From contig JAOUKH010000007.1 in the NCBI GenBank assembly GCA_029882685.1, positions 1-39,274 of the forward strand: a stretch of 39,274 nucleotides of DNA, read 5' to 3'. Below are positions 24,725 to 32,024 of the stretch, piece by piece; positions within the stretch are counted from its first letter, which is position 1; every line of letters starts with the position of its first letter. This DNA is from Cyclobacteriaceae bacterium (lineage in GTDB: Bacteria; Bacteroidota; Bacteroidia; Cytophagales; Cyclobacteriaceae). The notes beneath the pieces were generated by a model, which made no database searches, was not told the origin of the DNA, and worked only from the letters and a program-made list of their open reading frames with translations. The translations under genes were made by a program, and so were the position numbers.

Positions 24725-25060
24725 ATGAATTCTTTAAAAAACAAAGTACAGTTAATCGGAAATTTAGGTGCTAATCCAGAAGTGTTAAATTTAGAATCGG
24801 GTAAAAAACTAGCAAAATTTTCTATTGCTACTAACGAATCTTATAAAAACGCACAAGGCGATAAAGTGCAAGACACACAGTGGCATAATGTAGTTGCATG
24901 GGAAAAAACTGCGGGCATTGTAGAAAAATATCTAAGTAAGGGCAACGAGGTTGCGATAGAAGGAAAATTAGTAAATCGCTCTTATGAAGATAAAGAAGGT
25001 AATAAGCGATACGTCACTGAAGTAATTGTAAATGAATTGGTGATGTTGGGAGGAAAGTAA
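24725..25060 (+). CDS. ssb: Single-stranded DNA-binding protein, short form
   Basis: OB-fold SSB of 111 residues. The start NKVQLIGNLGANPEVLNLESGKKLAKFSI, the WHNVVAWEKTAGIVEKYLSKGNEVAIEGKL core and the YVTEVIVNELVML end are diagnostic. It stops directly after the OB fold (LGGK) with no linker and no acidic DDxPF tip, the tail that normally recruits repair and replication partners. So it is probably a secondary SSB rather than the essential one, which would lie elsewhere. A possible promoter TTCCTTTG lies about 50 bp upstream, and a clear terminator follows. Confidence 0.95.
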   Translation: MNSLKNKVQLIGNLGANPEVLNLESGKKLAKFSIATNESYKNAQGDKVQDTQWHNVVAWEKTAGIVEKYLSKGNEVAIEGKLVNRSYEDKEGNKRYVTEVIVNELVMLGGK

Positions 25061-25108
25061 TGCCGTTTAGTTAAGACCTATCAGGGTTTTATTCGTCAAA
25101 TTGTATAG

Positions 25109-25151
25109 GGTTGTATTGAAAGTGGTAAACATTTTCAGTGCAACCTTTTTT
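25109..25151 (+). terminator. Intrinsic terminator of ssb
   Basis: A 14-bp stem (GGTTGTATTGAAAG with TTTTCAGTGCAACC, including G-U pairs), a 9-base loop, and six T residues. Confidence 0.8.
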
Positions 25152-25403
25152 GATGTTACTATTATATTATGCTTAAGATAGATGTTCAGGTTACGACAAA
25201 TTCTTGATCTTGAAACCGAAAATAGATACTTGACTTTGACAAATAATCGATTAGACGGAGTAAATATTTTACATTAAGGCACATTACTACTTTGAACAAA
25301 TTGCTCTGACAGGATTTTATTATTTAAAGTGTATTTTTTATTGAGACTTGAGTATAGTCAGATGCTAAGTATTTCCTCTGGGTTACATTTAGCGAGGTGT
25401 AAA

Positions 25404-25483
25404 AGGCCTTGCAGGTTTTGCTAATTGAATGGCTGCACAAGTACAAATTGTGGATAATGTACAAACACAAACCTGTAAGGTCT
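25404..25483. repeat. Palindromic element with ~15-bp inverted ends
   Basis: AGGCCTTGCAGGTTT (25404-25418) and AAACCTGTAAGGTCT (25469-25483) pair at 13 of 15 positions around a 50-bp centre. The CCTTrCAGGTTT word recalls dispersed intergenic repeats of Bacteroidota. No coding content. Confidence 0.5.
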
Positions 25484-25724
25484 TACTTTTATCTTAGAAT
25501 ACTCAGTCTACGTATCCGATAGAATGATAAAAAGTAAAAACAATCGATTATCAATGAGTAATCTGTTTAAATTTTACTGATAATTATAAAAGAAGGGATT
25601 TAGTTTTTAAGATAGTCAATGTGTTTTGGATAGTTTCAATATTCTAATACTTGTTTTTTGAAATTGTGATCACGATATTGGCTTGATTTCTAAAAATGGG
25701 TTTAGTCAAATAAATTCATTTTTA

Positions 25725-25742
25725 GTTCTTCATTTGAAGAAC
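25725..25742 (+). promoter_or_regulatory. Small hairpin before acyltransferase gene
   Basis: Perfect 7-bp stem GTTCTTC/GAAGAAC with an ATTT loop, 38 bp before the ATG at 25781. It could be an operator or a leader hairpin; nothing further supports either. Confidence 0.35.
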
Positions 25743-25780
25743 AATAAAACCTAAAACTAATTCTAACCAAACATTAACTT

Positions 25781-26884
25781 ATGTCTAGTTTACAAACCGA
25801 ACGTTTAAAATCTCTTGATGTTTTCAGGGGCATGACCGTTGCATTTATGATTCTGGTGAACACACCAGGAAGTTGGTCGCATTTATTTAGCCCTCTTGCC
25901 CATGCCGATTGGCACGGATATACACCAACTGATTTAGTATTTCCTTTTTTTCTAGTTGCTGTAGGACTCTCAATGAGTTTCTCTTTTAAAAAATACAGCA
26001 CTCAACCCGCCAAAGAATTTTACATTAAGGTATTCAAAAGAACGATACTCATATTTTTGATAGGTATGGGCATGAGAGCTTTCCCTTTTACAAATGTAGA
26101 TTGGGAAGGATTTAGAATTTTAGGTGTTTTACAGCGTATTGCATTGGCTTACTTTTTCGCAAGTATCATCATAAGAAATATCACAAGTATCAGGTCTCTA
26201 CTTATTTCATCTGGGATAATCCTTTTTGGATATTGGGCATTGTTATTACTTTTCAGCACAGGTAATGATCCTTATGGGCTTGAGACCAATGCGGTGCTTC
26301 GTTTTGACCTTTGGTTACTTGGAGGCAGTCATTTGTGGCAAGGAAAAGGTATTCCGTTCGATCCAGAAGGATTTTTAAGTACTTTACCTTCTGTTGCTAG
26401 TGTGATAGCAGGTTACTTATTTGGTAAATTGATTCAAACCAAAAAACAGATAGATCTAGTAGCAGCTTTATTCCTAATAGGAAATCTGTTAGTGATTTCA
26501 GGTTACGCTTGGGATTTGGTATTTCCAATAAATAAGTCATTATGGACAAGCAGCTTTGTATTAGTGACTTCAGGTCTTGGGGCAGTGCTTATGGCGTTTC
26601 TTATTTATATCATAGATATCAAAAATAAGGACAAATGGATTGAGCCATTTTTGGTATTTGGAAAGAATACTTTGTTTATATATGTACTTTCTATCTTATG
26701 GGTGAAAACGTATTTCCAGTTTCAGATTGGTGACCAAAACACTTATTCATGGCTATACAGTAATGTCTTTCAGCACATTGGTAGTGATAAATTTGGGTCA
26801 TTCTTATTTGCCCTAGCTCATGTAGCTGGTTGTTGGATAGTTGGATACTTTATGGATAAAAAGAAAATATATATTAAAATATAA
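25781..26884 (+). CDS. Membrane acyltransferase, HGSNAT/NagX-like (COG4299)
   Basis: Integral membrane protein of 367 residues with about ten hydrophobic segments. The N-terminus RLKSLDVFRGMTVAFMILVNTPGS and the loop PLAHADWHGYTPTDLVFPFFLVAVGLSMSFSF are characteristic of the family of heparan-alpha-glucosaminide N-acetyltransferase and bacterial relatives (DUF5009/DUF1624). These are thought to transfer acetyl groups across the membrane to amino sugars. The conserved histidine in HADWHG is the likely catalytic site. The substrate in this organism is unknown; a glycan-recycling role is inferred. It stands alone after a 720-bp gap. Confidence 0.88.
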   Translation: MSSLQTERLKSLDVFRGMTVAFMILVNTPGSWSHLFSPLAHADWHGYTPTDLVFPFFLVAVGLSMSFSFKKYSTQPAKEFYIKVFKRTILIFLIGMGMRAFPFTNVDWEGFRILGVLQRIALAYFFASIIIRNITSIRSLLISSGIILFGYWALLLLFSTGNDPYGLETNAVLRFDLWLLGGSHLWQGKGIPFDPEGFLSTLPSVASVIAGYLFGKLIQTKKQIDLVAALFLIGNLLVISGYAWDLVFPINKSLWTSSFVLVTSGLGAVLMAFLIYIIDIKNKDKWIEPFLVFGKNTLFIYVLSILWVKTYFQFQIGDQNTYSWLYSNVFQHIGSDKFGSFLFALAHVAGCWIVGYFMDKKKIYIKI

Positions 26885-26903
26885 GAGCTGCTAATACCAG
26901 TTT

Positions 26904-26934
26904 AACCCTCATTATGTATTGCATAATGAGGGTT
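26904..26934. terminator. Bidirectional inverted repeat between convergent genes
   Basis: Perfect 13-bp stem AACCCTCATTATG/CATAATGAGGGTT with a 5-base loop, between the convergent acyltransferase and lpxH. The T-tracts are weak on both sides, so efficiency is uncertain. Confidence 0.6.
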
Positions 26935-26974
26935 TAAATCACATTCGGAGTTATCATTTACAGAAGACTCCGGG

Positions 26975-27748
26975 TTATTTTTTTTCAAAATATTTTAAAC
27001 TTAATTTCTGCCCATCAAATTCGGCATACGAACAATAATTAAGCCATTCTCCTAAGTTAATATAACGGCTAGTTTCATTTATTGACATATCTAATGGTAA
27101 ATGCCGATGTCCATAAATGTAAAAATCGTGATGTGCTATTTTTTCTTGTGTTTTACTATATGTGTATAGTTTTTCTTCCTCTCCAAATTGCTTTTCTTCT
27201 TTTTTAGAGCTACTAATTCGGCTATTTTTCGACCATATATTGGCAATGCTCATACCAAGGTTAGGATGTATTCTAGCGAATAGCCACTGACATATTTTAT
27301 TGGCAAATATTTTTTTAAGTATTTTATACATGTTGTCGCCAGAGCCAAGTCCATCACCATGTCCAATAAAAAACTTTTTACCATTTAACTCAAACTGTTC
27401 GTTTTTTCTAAAAACAGGAATCCCTAATTCAGTAGAAAAATAGTCGAACATCCACATGTCATGATTGCCAGTGAAAAAATAAATCGGAATATTTTGATCA
27501 ACAAGTTCAGCTAATTTACCTTGGAATCGAATAAATCCCTTTGGAATAGCTCGTTTGTACTCGAACCAAAAGTCGAAAATATCGCCCATGAAGAATATGG
27601 CATGTGCATCGGACTTTATCTGTTCCATCCATCGCACTATTTTTAGTTCTCTTTTCAAGCTCTCCTCTTTTGAAGGTACACCGAGATGAAAATCAGAAGC
27701 AAAGTAAACTTTCTTATTTGATGGAATATTATTTAACTCGATTGACAT
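26975..27748 (-). CDS. lpxH: UDP-2,3-diacylglucosamine diphosphatase (LpxH-type)
   Basis: Cytoplasmic-face metallophosphoesterase of lipid A synthesis, giving lipid X from UDP-diacylglucosamine, 257 residues. Calcineurin-like metal motifs appear in order: YFASDFHLG, FFMGDIFDFWFEYK, FFTGNHDMWMFDYF, FFIGHGDGLG and FYIYGHRHLPLDM. The DFHLG and GDIFDFWFEY segments match the LpxH group of Bacteroidota better than generic phosphoesterases. It has its own start region with a variant -7 element TATCTTCG (27765-27772 on the minus strand), just after the ftsH terminator. It fits the other LPS-related gene here, ostA. Confidence 0.9.
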   Translation of the reverse strand: MSIELNNIPSNKKVYFASDFHLGVPSKEESLKRELKIVRWMEQIKSDAHAIFFMGDIFDFWFEYKRAIPKGFIRFQGKLAELVDQNIPIYFFTGNHDMWMFDYFSTELGIPVFRKNEQFELNGKKFFIGHGDGLGSGDNMYKILKKIFANKICQWLFARIHPNLGMSIANIWSKNSRISSSKKEEKQFGEEEKLYTYSKTQEKIAHHDFYIYGHRHLPLDMSINETSRYINLGEWLNYCSYAEFDGQKLSLKYFEKK

Positions 27749-27770
27749 GTGTTATAAAGTTGGTCGAAGA

Positions 27771-27802
27771 TAAAAAAAATAAGGCAATCAACAGATTGCC
27801 TT
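27771..27802 (-). terminator. Intrinsic terminator of ftsH
   Basis: Perfect 8-bp stem AAGGCAAT/ATTGCCTT with a 6-base loop, followed on the minus strand by A then eight T residues. It separates ftsH from lpxH. Confidence 0.85.
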
Positions 27803-27828
27803 ATTAAAATATAAATCTTGTAATACGA

Positions 27829-29919
27829 TTACTTTTCTTCTTCTGAAGTAGTAGAAATAGAGCTAGATGCATCAGGTTTTGATGAAGAGTCCTTTGCTTT
27901 ATTATCTGTATCTGCATCAGATGGATTTTCTTTTTCTACTTTCACGTCATTTTCAGGCTTATCCGATGTTCCATTGGTATAAGTTTCATAATTAGTCTGA
28001 TGCTCAAAAGGACGTTTACCTATTAGTCGTTCCAAATCAGCTTGAAATATTATTTCTTTTTCAAGAAGTTCTTTAGCAATAATATCTAATTCTTTTTGAC
28101 GTTTACTAAGTAAGTCTTTACTACGAAGATAAGCCTTGTCTACTATCTTCTTCACCTCAGTATCGATTTTTTCTGCTGTAGCTTCTGAGTAGGGTTTGTT
28201 AAAATTATACTCGGATTGTTTAGAGTCATAATAAGAAATATTTCCTATTTCATCATTCATGCCATAGATAGTAACGATACTATATGCCATTTTTGTAATG
28301 CGTTCCAAGTCACTTAAAGCACCAGTAGAAATTTTTTTGAATATAATTTCTTCGGCAGCTCTACCTCCCAATGCCATGCACATTTCATCAAGTAACTGTT
28401 CTGTTTGGTATAAAAACTGCTCTTTAGGTAAGTATTGTGCATAGCCTAGTGCTGCCACACCACGAGGGACAATACTCACTTTCACTAAAGGATCTGCATG
28501 TTCTAAAAACCAACCTGCCACTGCATGGCCTGCTTCATGATAGGCAACGATTTTCTTTTCTTCTGGCGATATGATTTTACTTTTCTTCTCTAATCCACCA
28601 ATTACTCGGTCGATAGCATCTTGAAAATCATCCATGCCAACAGATTTTTTATCTTTTCTGGCTGCGATAAGTGCCGCTTCATTACATACGTTGGCAATTT
28701 CAGCACCTGCAAAACCAGGGGTTTGAGCAGCTAGTTTTTTAGAATCAGCATTTTTGTCCATTTTCAAAGGCTCTAAATGTACTTTAAAAATAGCATCTCT
28801 ACCCACTATGTCAGGCTTGTCTATACTGATTTGTCTATCAAATCTGCCAGGTCTTAACAATGCAGAATCTAAAACATCTGGACGGTTAGTAGCGGCAAGA
28901 ATTATCACTCCTGAATCAGTAGAGAAGCCATCCATTTCTACTAATAGTGAGTTAAGAGTATTCTCTCGTTCATCATTAGAGCCAGGCATCTGTCCCTTTC
29001 CTCTTGAACGACCTATGGCATCAATTTCATCAATAAAAACGATACATGGTGCTTTTTCCTTAGCTTGCTTAAACAAGTCACGAACACGAGCTGCACCTAC
29101 ACCTACAAACATTTCCACAAAATCGGAACCTGAAAGTGTGAAGAAAGGTACTTCAGCTTCACCAGCTACTGCTTTTGCCAACAAAGTTTTTCCTGTTCCA
29201 GGAGGGCCTACTAGTAATGCTCCTTTGGGTATTTTACCACCTAATTTTGTGAACTTGTCTGGCGTTTTAAGAAAATCAACAATTTCTTTTACTTCTTCTT
29301 TAGCTTCTTCGAGTCCAGCTACGTTATCAAAAGTAATTTTCACTTTATTTTCGGCATCGAATAAAGCAGCTTTAGATTTCCCGATGTTAAAAATTTGTCC
29401 ACCAGGGCCTCCTTGGCCAGTCATTTTTCGCATTAGAAACCAGAAGCCAAAAAGGAGAGCAAAAAATATTCCCCATTGTAAAAACCAACCTGTTACATTT
29501 TCTCGTTCTTCTATTTTTAGGTCAACAGGATCAGCACCAGCCTCATTTAGTTTTGATTTTAACTGTTCATAATATAGCTCAAAATTACCTACATCACCCA
29601 CAACCATAATAAAGTGAGGGCCTGTTCCTAGACCCAATAATCCTTTGTTATCGGTTTCTGTTTTATATTTTGAATTTTCAAGTGCATCAGAAGTTAATGT
29701 TATTTCAACAGTTTTCTGATTACTGATTAAAACTACACTTCTCACATCATCGCTACGAAGCATATCTTCAAACTTACTTTTAGTGATTGTTTCAACACCT
29801 GCACCCTGATTAAAATAGGCCACACTAAAAATGAGTCCTATTAAGATAATGATCACCCACATTTGATACCCAGGTTTTTGGGGTATAGGAGTTTTTAATT
29901 TATTGTTATTATTTGCCAT
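27829..29919 (-). CDS. ftsH: ATP-dependent zinc metalloprotease FtsH
   Basis: Membrane-bound AAA+ protease for quality control of membrane and regulatory proteins, 696 residues. The two membrane segments are near residues 17-35 (MWVIIILIGLIFSVAYF) and 150-167 (WGIFFALLFGFWFLM), with a periplasmic domain between. The AAA module has Walker A GPPGTGKT near 238, Walker B CIVFIDEIDAIG, and the second region of homology ATNRPDVLDSALLRPGRFD. The zinc site is YHEAGHAVAGW near 460. The C-terminus is a long acidic, Ser/Asp-rich disordered tail. It is downstream of rsfS on the same strand with a 56-bp gap. Confidence 0.97.
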   Translation of the reverse strand: MANNNNKLKTPIPQKPGYQMWVIIILIGLIFSVAYFNQGAGVETITKSKFEDMLRSDDVRSVVLISNQKTVEITLTSDALENSKYKTETDNKGLLGLGTGPHFIMVVGDVGNFELYYEQLKSKLNEAGADPVDLKIEERENVTGWFLQWGIFFALLFGFWFLMRKMTGQGGPGGQIFNIGKSKAALFDAENKVKITFDNVAGLEEAKEEVKEIVDFLKTPDKFTKLGGKIPKGALLVGPPGTGKTLLAKAVAGEAEVPFFTLSGSDFVEMFVGVGAARVRDLFKQAKEKAPCIVFIDEIDAIGRSRGKGQMPGSNDERENTLNSLLVEMDGFSTDSGVIILAATNRPDVLDSALLRPGRFDRQISIDKPDIVGRDAIFKVHLEPLKMDKNADSKKLAAQTPGFAGAEIANVCNEAALIAARKDKKSVGMDDFQDAIDRVIGGLEKKSKIISPEEKKIVAYHEAGHAVAGWFLEHADPLVKVSIVPRGVAALGYAQYLPKEQFLYQTEQLLDEMCMALGGRAAEEIIFKKISTGALSDLERITKMAYSIVTIYGMNDEIGNISYYDSKQSEYNFNKPYSEATAEKIDTEVKKIVDKAYLRSKDLLSKRQKELDIIAKELLEKEIIFQADLERLIGKRPFEHQTNYETYTNGTSDKPENDVKVEKENPSDADTDNKAKDSSSKPDASSSISTTSEEEK

Positions 29920-29975
29920 TATATCTATTTCTTTTCTCTCTCTACGCTTGTAGTCGTCTTTTGTTTAAAAATATT

Positions 29976-30347
29976 TTATTCATCAATGTGTGATATATGT
30001 GCATCACCCCAAAGATTTTCAAGTGCATAAAATTCACGTTTATCTTTTCTGAAAACATGAACAACTACATTTGCATAGTCTAACAACATCCATTCCTTAT
30101 TGGTTTTACCTTCTGAGTGCCATGGACTTTCCTTAAATGTTTTATAGACCTCCTGATCTACTGAGTCTACAATAGCGTCAAGCTGAGTATCCGAAGATCC
30201 AGAGCATAACACAAAAAAATCAGCAATTGCATTTTTTATCTTTCTCAAATCCATTACCACAATATCAAAGGCTTTTTTTTCTTGCATCCCCCGCACTACA
30301 ACCTGACTCATCTTTTCAGAGAGAGTGGAATTGTTATTTGTTGTCAT
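29976..30347 (-). CDS. rsfS: Ribosomal silencing factor RsfS
   Basis: Binds ribosomal protein L14 of the 50S subunit and blocks subunit joining in starvation, 123 residues. The family core is clear: KKAFDIVVMDLRKIKNAIADFFVLCSGSSDTQLDAI, then SPWHSEGKTNKEWMLLDYANVVVHVFRKDKREFYALENLWGDA. It precedes ftsH on the minus strand and probably shares its transcript. It is divergent from birA, whose promoter lies partly inside the first codons of rsfS. Confidence 0.96.
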   Translation of the reverse strand: MTTNNNSTLSEKMSQVVVRGMQEKKAFDIVVMDLRKIKNAIADFFVLCSGSSDTQLDAIVDSVDQEVYKTFKESPWHSEGKTNKEWMLLDYANVVVHVFRKDKREFYALENLWGDAHISHIDE

Positions 30348-30359
30348 TCACTATCTTTG
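30331..30359 (+). promoter_or_regulatory. birA promoter overlapping the start of rsfS
   Basis: TTG (30331-30333), 18-bp spacer, TATCTTTG (30352-30359). Transcription would start near 30363, which excludes the upstream part of the track's ORF and supports the TTG at 30389 as the birA start. Confidence 0.6.
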
Positions 30360-30388
30360 GTTTTACCTTAACAAAACTACTAAAATCA

Positions 30389-31147
30389 TTGTATAAAAAT
30401 CTTGCCAAACCATTTTTTATAGGGAAAAGGGTAGTATATATGCCATCTTGTCACTCTACAAATGAAATTGCATCAGAATTAGTAAAAAAGGAGCAAAAAC
30501 ATGAAGGAACAATTGTAATTACTAACCAGCAAACTGCTGGAAAAGGTCAGTTAGGAAATAGTTGGGAAGCACAGCCAGAAATGAATCTTACTTTTTCTAT
30601 GATTATTAAACCAAAAATGCTGATAGTGAAGGATCATTTTATGTTAAATATAATTTCATCATTAGCAGTTCGTGATTTTGTTGCAAAATATTATCCGCAT
30701 AATGTTAAAGTAAAATGGCCTAATGATATATATGTAGGAGATAATAAAATTGCTGGAATACTGATTAGCAATACATTAAGATCAAGTGAAATTGATAATA
30801 GCATTATTGGTATTGGACTTAATATTAATCAGGTTGAATTTGAGATAGATAATGCTATTTCATTAAAACTTTGTACAGGGCAACAGTTTCTGCTGGGAGA
30901 ATGCCTTGAGGAATTAGTGTTGGAAATTGAAAAGCGATATTTCCAAATGTTAAGAAAAGAAAGAGATCAACTATTCGAAGATTATCAAAATCAGCTTTAT
31001 TGGAAAAACGAAGTACATACTTTTAAAAGTAAGCAGCACTTCTTTTCTGGCATTATTAAAGGGATTAATAATTTGGGGCAATTGCATATTGAACTAGAAG
31101 AAGGTGATGAATATTTTAACTTCAAAGAAGTCTCCTTTATTAGGTGA
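30389..31147 (+). CDS. birA: Biotin--[acetyl-CoA-carboxylase] ligase
   Basis: Attaches biotin to the carboxyl carrier protein; 252 residues with the start chosen here. The ligase signature is VVYMPSCHSTNEIA, TNQQTAGKGQLGNSWEAQPEMNLTFS (biotinyl-AMP loop), and VKVKWPNDIYVGDNKIAGIL, with IIGIGLNINQ following. There is no N-terminal HTH, so it is a class I enzyme and not a repressor. The track begins at 30227 inside rsfS, but those 54 residues have no family character and would lie upstream of the promoter. The TTG at 30389 gives MYKNLAKPFFIGKRVV, matching the usual start. Confidence 0.93.
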   Translation: MYKNLAKPFFIGKRVVYMPSCHSTNEIASELVKKEQKHEGTIVITNQQTAGKGQLGNSWEAQPEMNLTFSMIIKPKMLIVKDHFMLNIISSLAVRDFVAKYYPHNVKVKWPNDIYVGDNKIAGILISNTLRSSEIDNSIIGIGLNINQVEFEIDNAISLKLCTGQQFLLGECLEELVLEIEKRYFQMLRKERDQLFEDYQNQLYWKNEVHTFKSKQHFFSGIIKGINNLGQLHIELEEGDEYFNFKEVSFIR

Positions 31148-31185
31148 GAAATAGTTGGTTACGGTAATTTTATCAAAAAGTTATG

Positions 31186-31223
31186 TGTCCGATAACACAC
31201 ACTATTTTAAAAAATAGCGGACA
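31186..31223 (+). promoter_or_regulatory. Upstream TGTCCG/CGGACA inverted repeat with inner hairpin
   Basis: TGTCCG (31186-31191) and CGGACA (31218-31223) are perfect inverted arms 26 bp apart, with a nested CTATTTT/AAAATAG hairpin. The centre is about 95 bp before the start site predicted from the sigma-54-like promoter, a usual place for an enhancer-binding protein. Confidence 0.5.
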
Positions 31224-31273
31224 AAAGAAACATCAAAACCTTCCGTTTGAATAAAATTTCAATGTTTATGGGT

Positions 31274-31289
31274 TTGGCATTACACTTGT
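31274..31289 (+). promoter_or_regulatory. Sigma-54-like promoter
   Basis: TTGGCATTACACTTGT matches the -24/-12 pattern TTGGCAyr-N4-TTGCw, with correct spacing and an intact GG; the -12 GC is GT here. It would start transcription near 31301, leaving a 34-base leader before 31335. No TAnnTTTG promoter is seen for this gene. Confidence 0.45.
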
Positions 31290-31334
31290 CATGTTGTTGT
31301 TGGTCATATTTTAAAACTCAAAATATATAACAAC

Positions 31335-31967
31335 ATGAAAAATTTAAGAAAATCTGGAATTGCTCTTGCCATAGCTTGTGCTTTTCTTGCAACGAATTTT
31401 ACTACACTTGCTTCAACAGGAACCGAAGGAGAAGAATTAGTGAAGGTAACTGAAACTAATAATGTTAACTATGAACTTAATCGTATCACTAATTCTAAGA
31501 AGGTAATATTAGGGATAAAATTACTGGAAGATGAAAAGGTGAGATTGATTATTCAAAATAAAAAAAACGAAGATATTTTTTCTAAATGGTATAAGACTAC
31601 AAGTGGGTTTATGCAGACTTTTGATTTTTCGAAATTGAATGATGGTGTTTATACATTTAAAATAAAGGCTGGGAATGAAAAAGTTGAAAATACCGTAGAA
31701 ATAAAAGATGATAAAGCCATTTTACCAGGGTTTTCAGCTTATATATCGGAAGTTGAAGACAGTAAGGTCAAGTTCTCCTATTTTGCTCCTAAAGATGATG
31801 TATATCTTGTTTTGAAAAATAAAGAAGGTGAAAAGCTATTTGAGAAGAAAGTAGGAGCAGGGTACAATTCATCAGGTATTGCTAACCTTTCAAAACTCAG
31901 CAAAGGTACTTATACACTACAAATTAAAAATGGAACAAATATTGAATCCAAAGAAATAAAAATTTAA
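31335..31967 (+). CDS. Secreted two-repeat beta-sandwich protein, unknown function
   Basis: A 210-residue exported protein with a signal peptide (GIALAIACAFLATNFTTLAS). The mature part is two related beta-rich units: about 68-125 (VRLIIQNKKNEDIF, LNDGVYTFKIKAGNEKVENTVEI) and about 150-210 (VYLVLKNKEGEKLFEKK, LSKGTYTLQIKNGTNIESKEIKI). Each looks like a small Ig-like or DUF3244-type sandwich, so the gene probably arose by internal duplication. No enzyme motif or T9SS sorting domain is present. Its control region looks sigma-54 dependent with an upstream inverted repeat, suggesting induction by a two-component enhancer-binding regulator, perhaps in envelope stress; this is inference. Confidence 0.8.
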   Translation: MKNLRKSGIALAIACAFLATNFTTLASTGTEGEELVKVTETNNVNYELNRITNSKKVILGIKLLEDEKVRLIIQNKKNEDIFSKWYKTTSGFMQTFDFSKLNDGVYTFKIKAGNEKVENTVEIKDDKAILPGFSAYISEVEDSKVKFSYFAPKDDVYLVLKNKEGEKLFEKKVGAGYNSSGIANLSKLSKGTYTLQIKNGTNIESKEIKI

Positions 31968-31999
31968 TAATTAGAACTCTCAATAACAACTTACTTCAT

Positions 32000-32024
32000 A
32001 AAGGGCAATAATTAATTGCCCTTT
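32000..32024. terminator. Bidirectional terminator overlapping a stop codon
   Basis: Perfect 10-bp stem AAAGGGCAAT/ATTGCCCTTT with a 5-base loop. The minus-strand DUF255 gene ends inside it: the stop at 32012-32014 is in the loop region, so its last codons form one arm. Confidence 0.8.

Larger units (their letters stand above)
25152..25780. other. Long gene-free interval
   Basis: The longest non-coding stretch in the window. I found no ORF with coding character, no tRNA-like fold and no clear TAnnTTTG promoter. It contains an 80-bp palindromic element (25404-25483) and a small hairpin (25725-25742) shortly before the next gene. The remaining sequence is AT-rich with scattered homopolymers; a decayed gene or small RNA cannot be ruled out. 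Confidence 0.5.

Noticed and set aside
25151-25159. Second copy of the 9-mer TGATGTTAC, the terminal repeat of the 7641-7761 element
   Set aside because: No partner GTAACATCA at the proper distance and no similarity to the inner hairpins; a single 9-mer is expected by chance at about this rate.
28754-29572. 272-residue ORF on the plus strand
   Set aside because: It is antisense to the conserved AAA domain of ftsH; the translation is Ser/Thr/Pro-rich with no family pattern, a mirror of real coding sequence.
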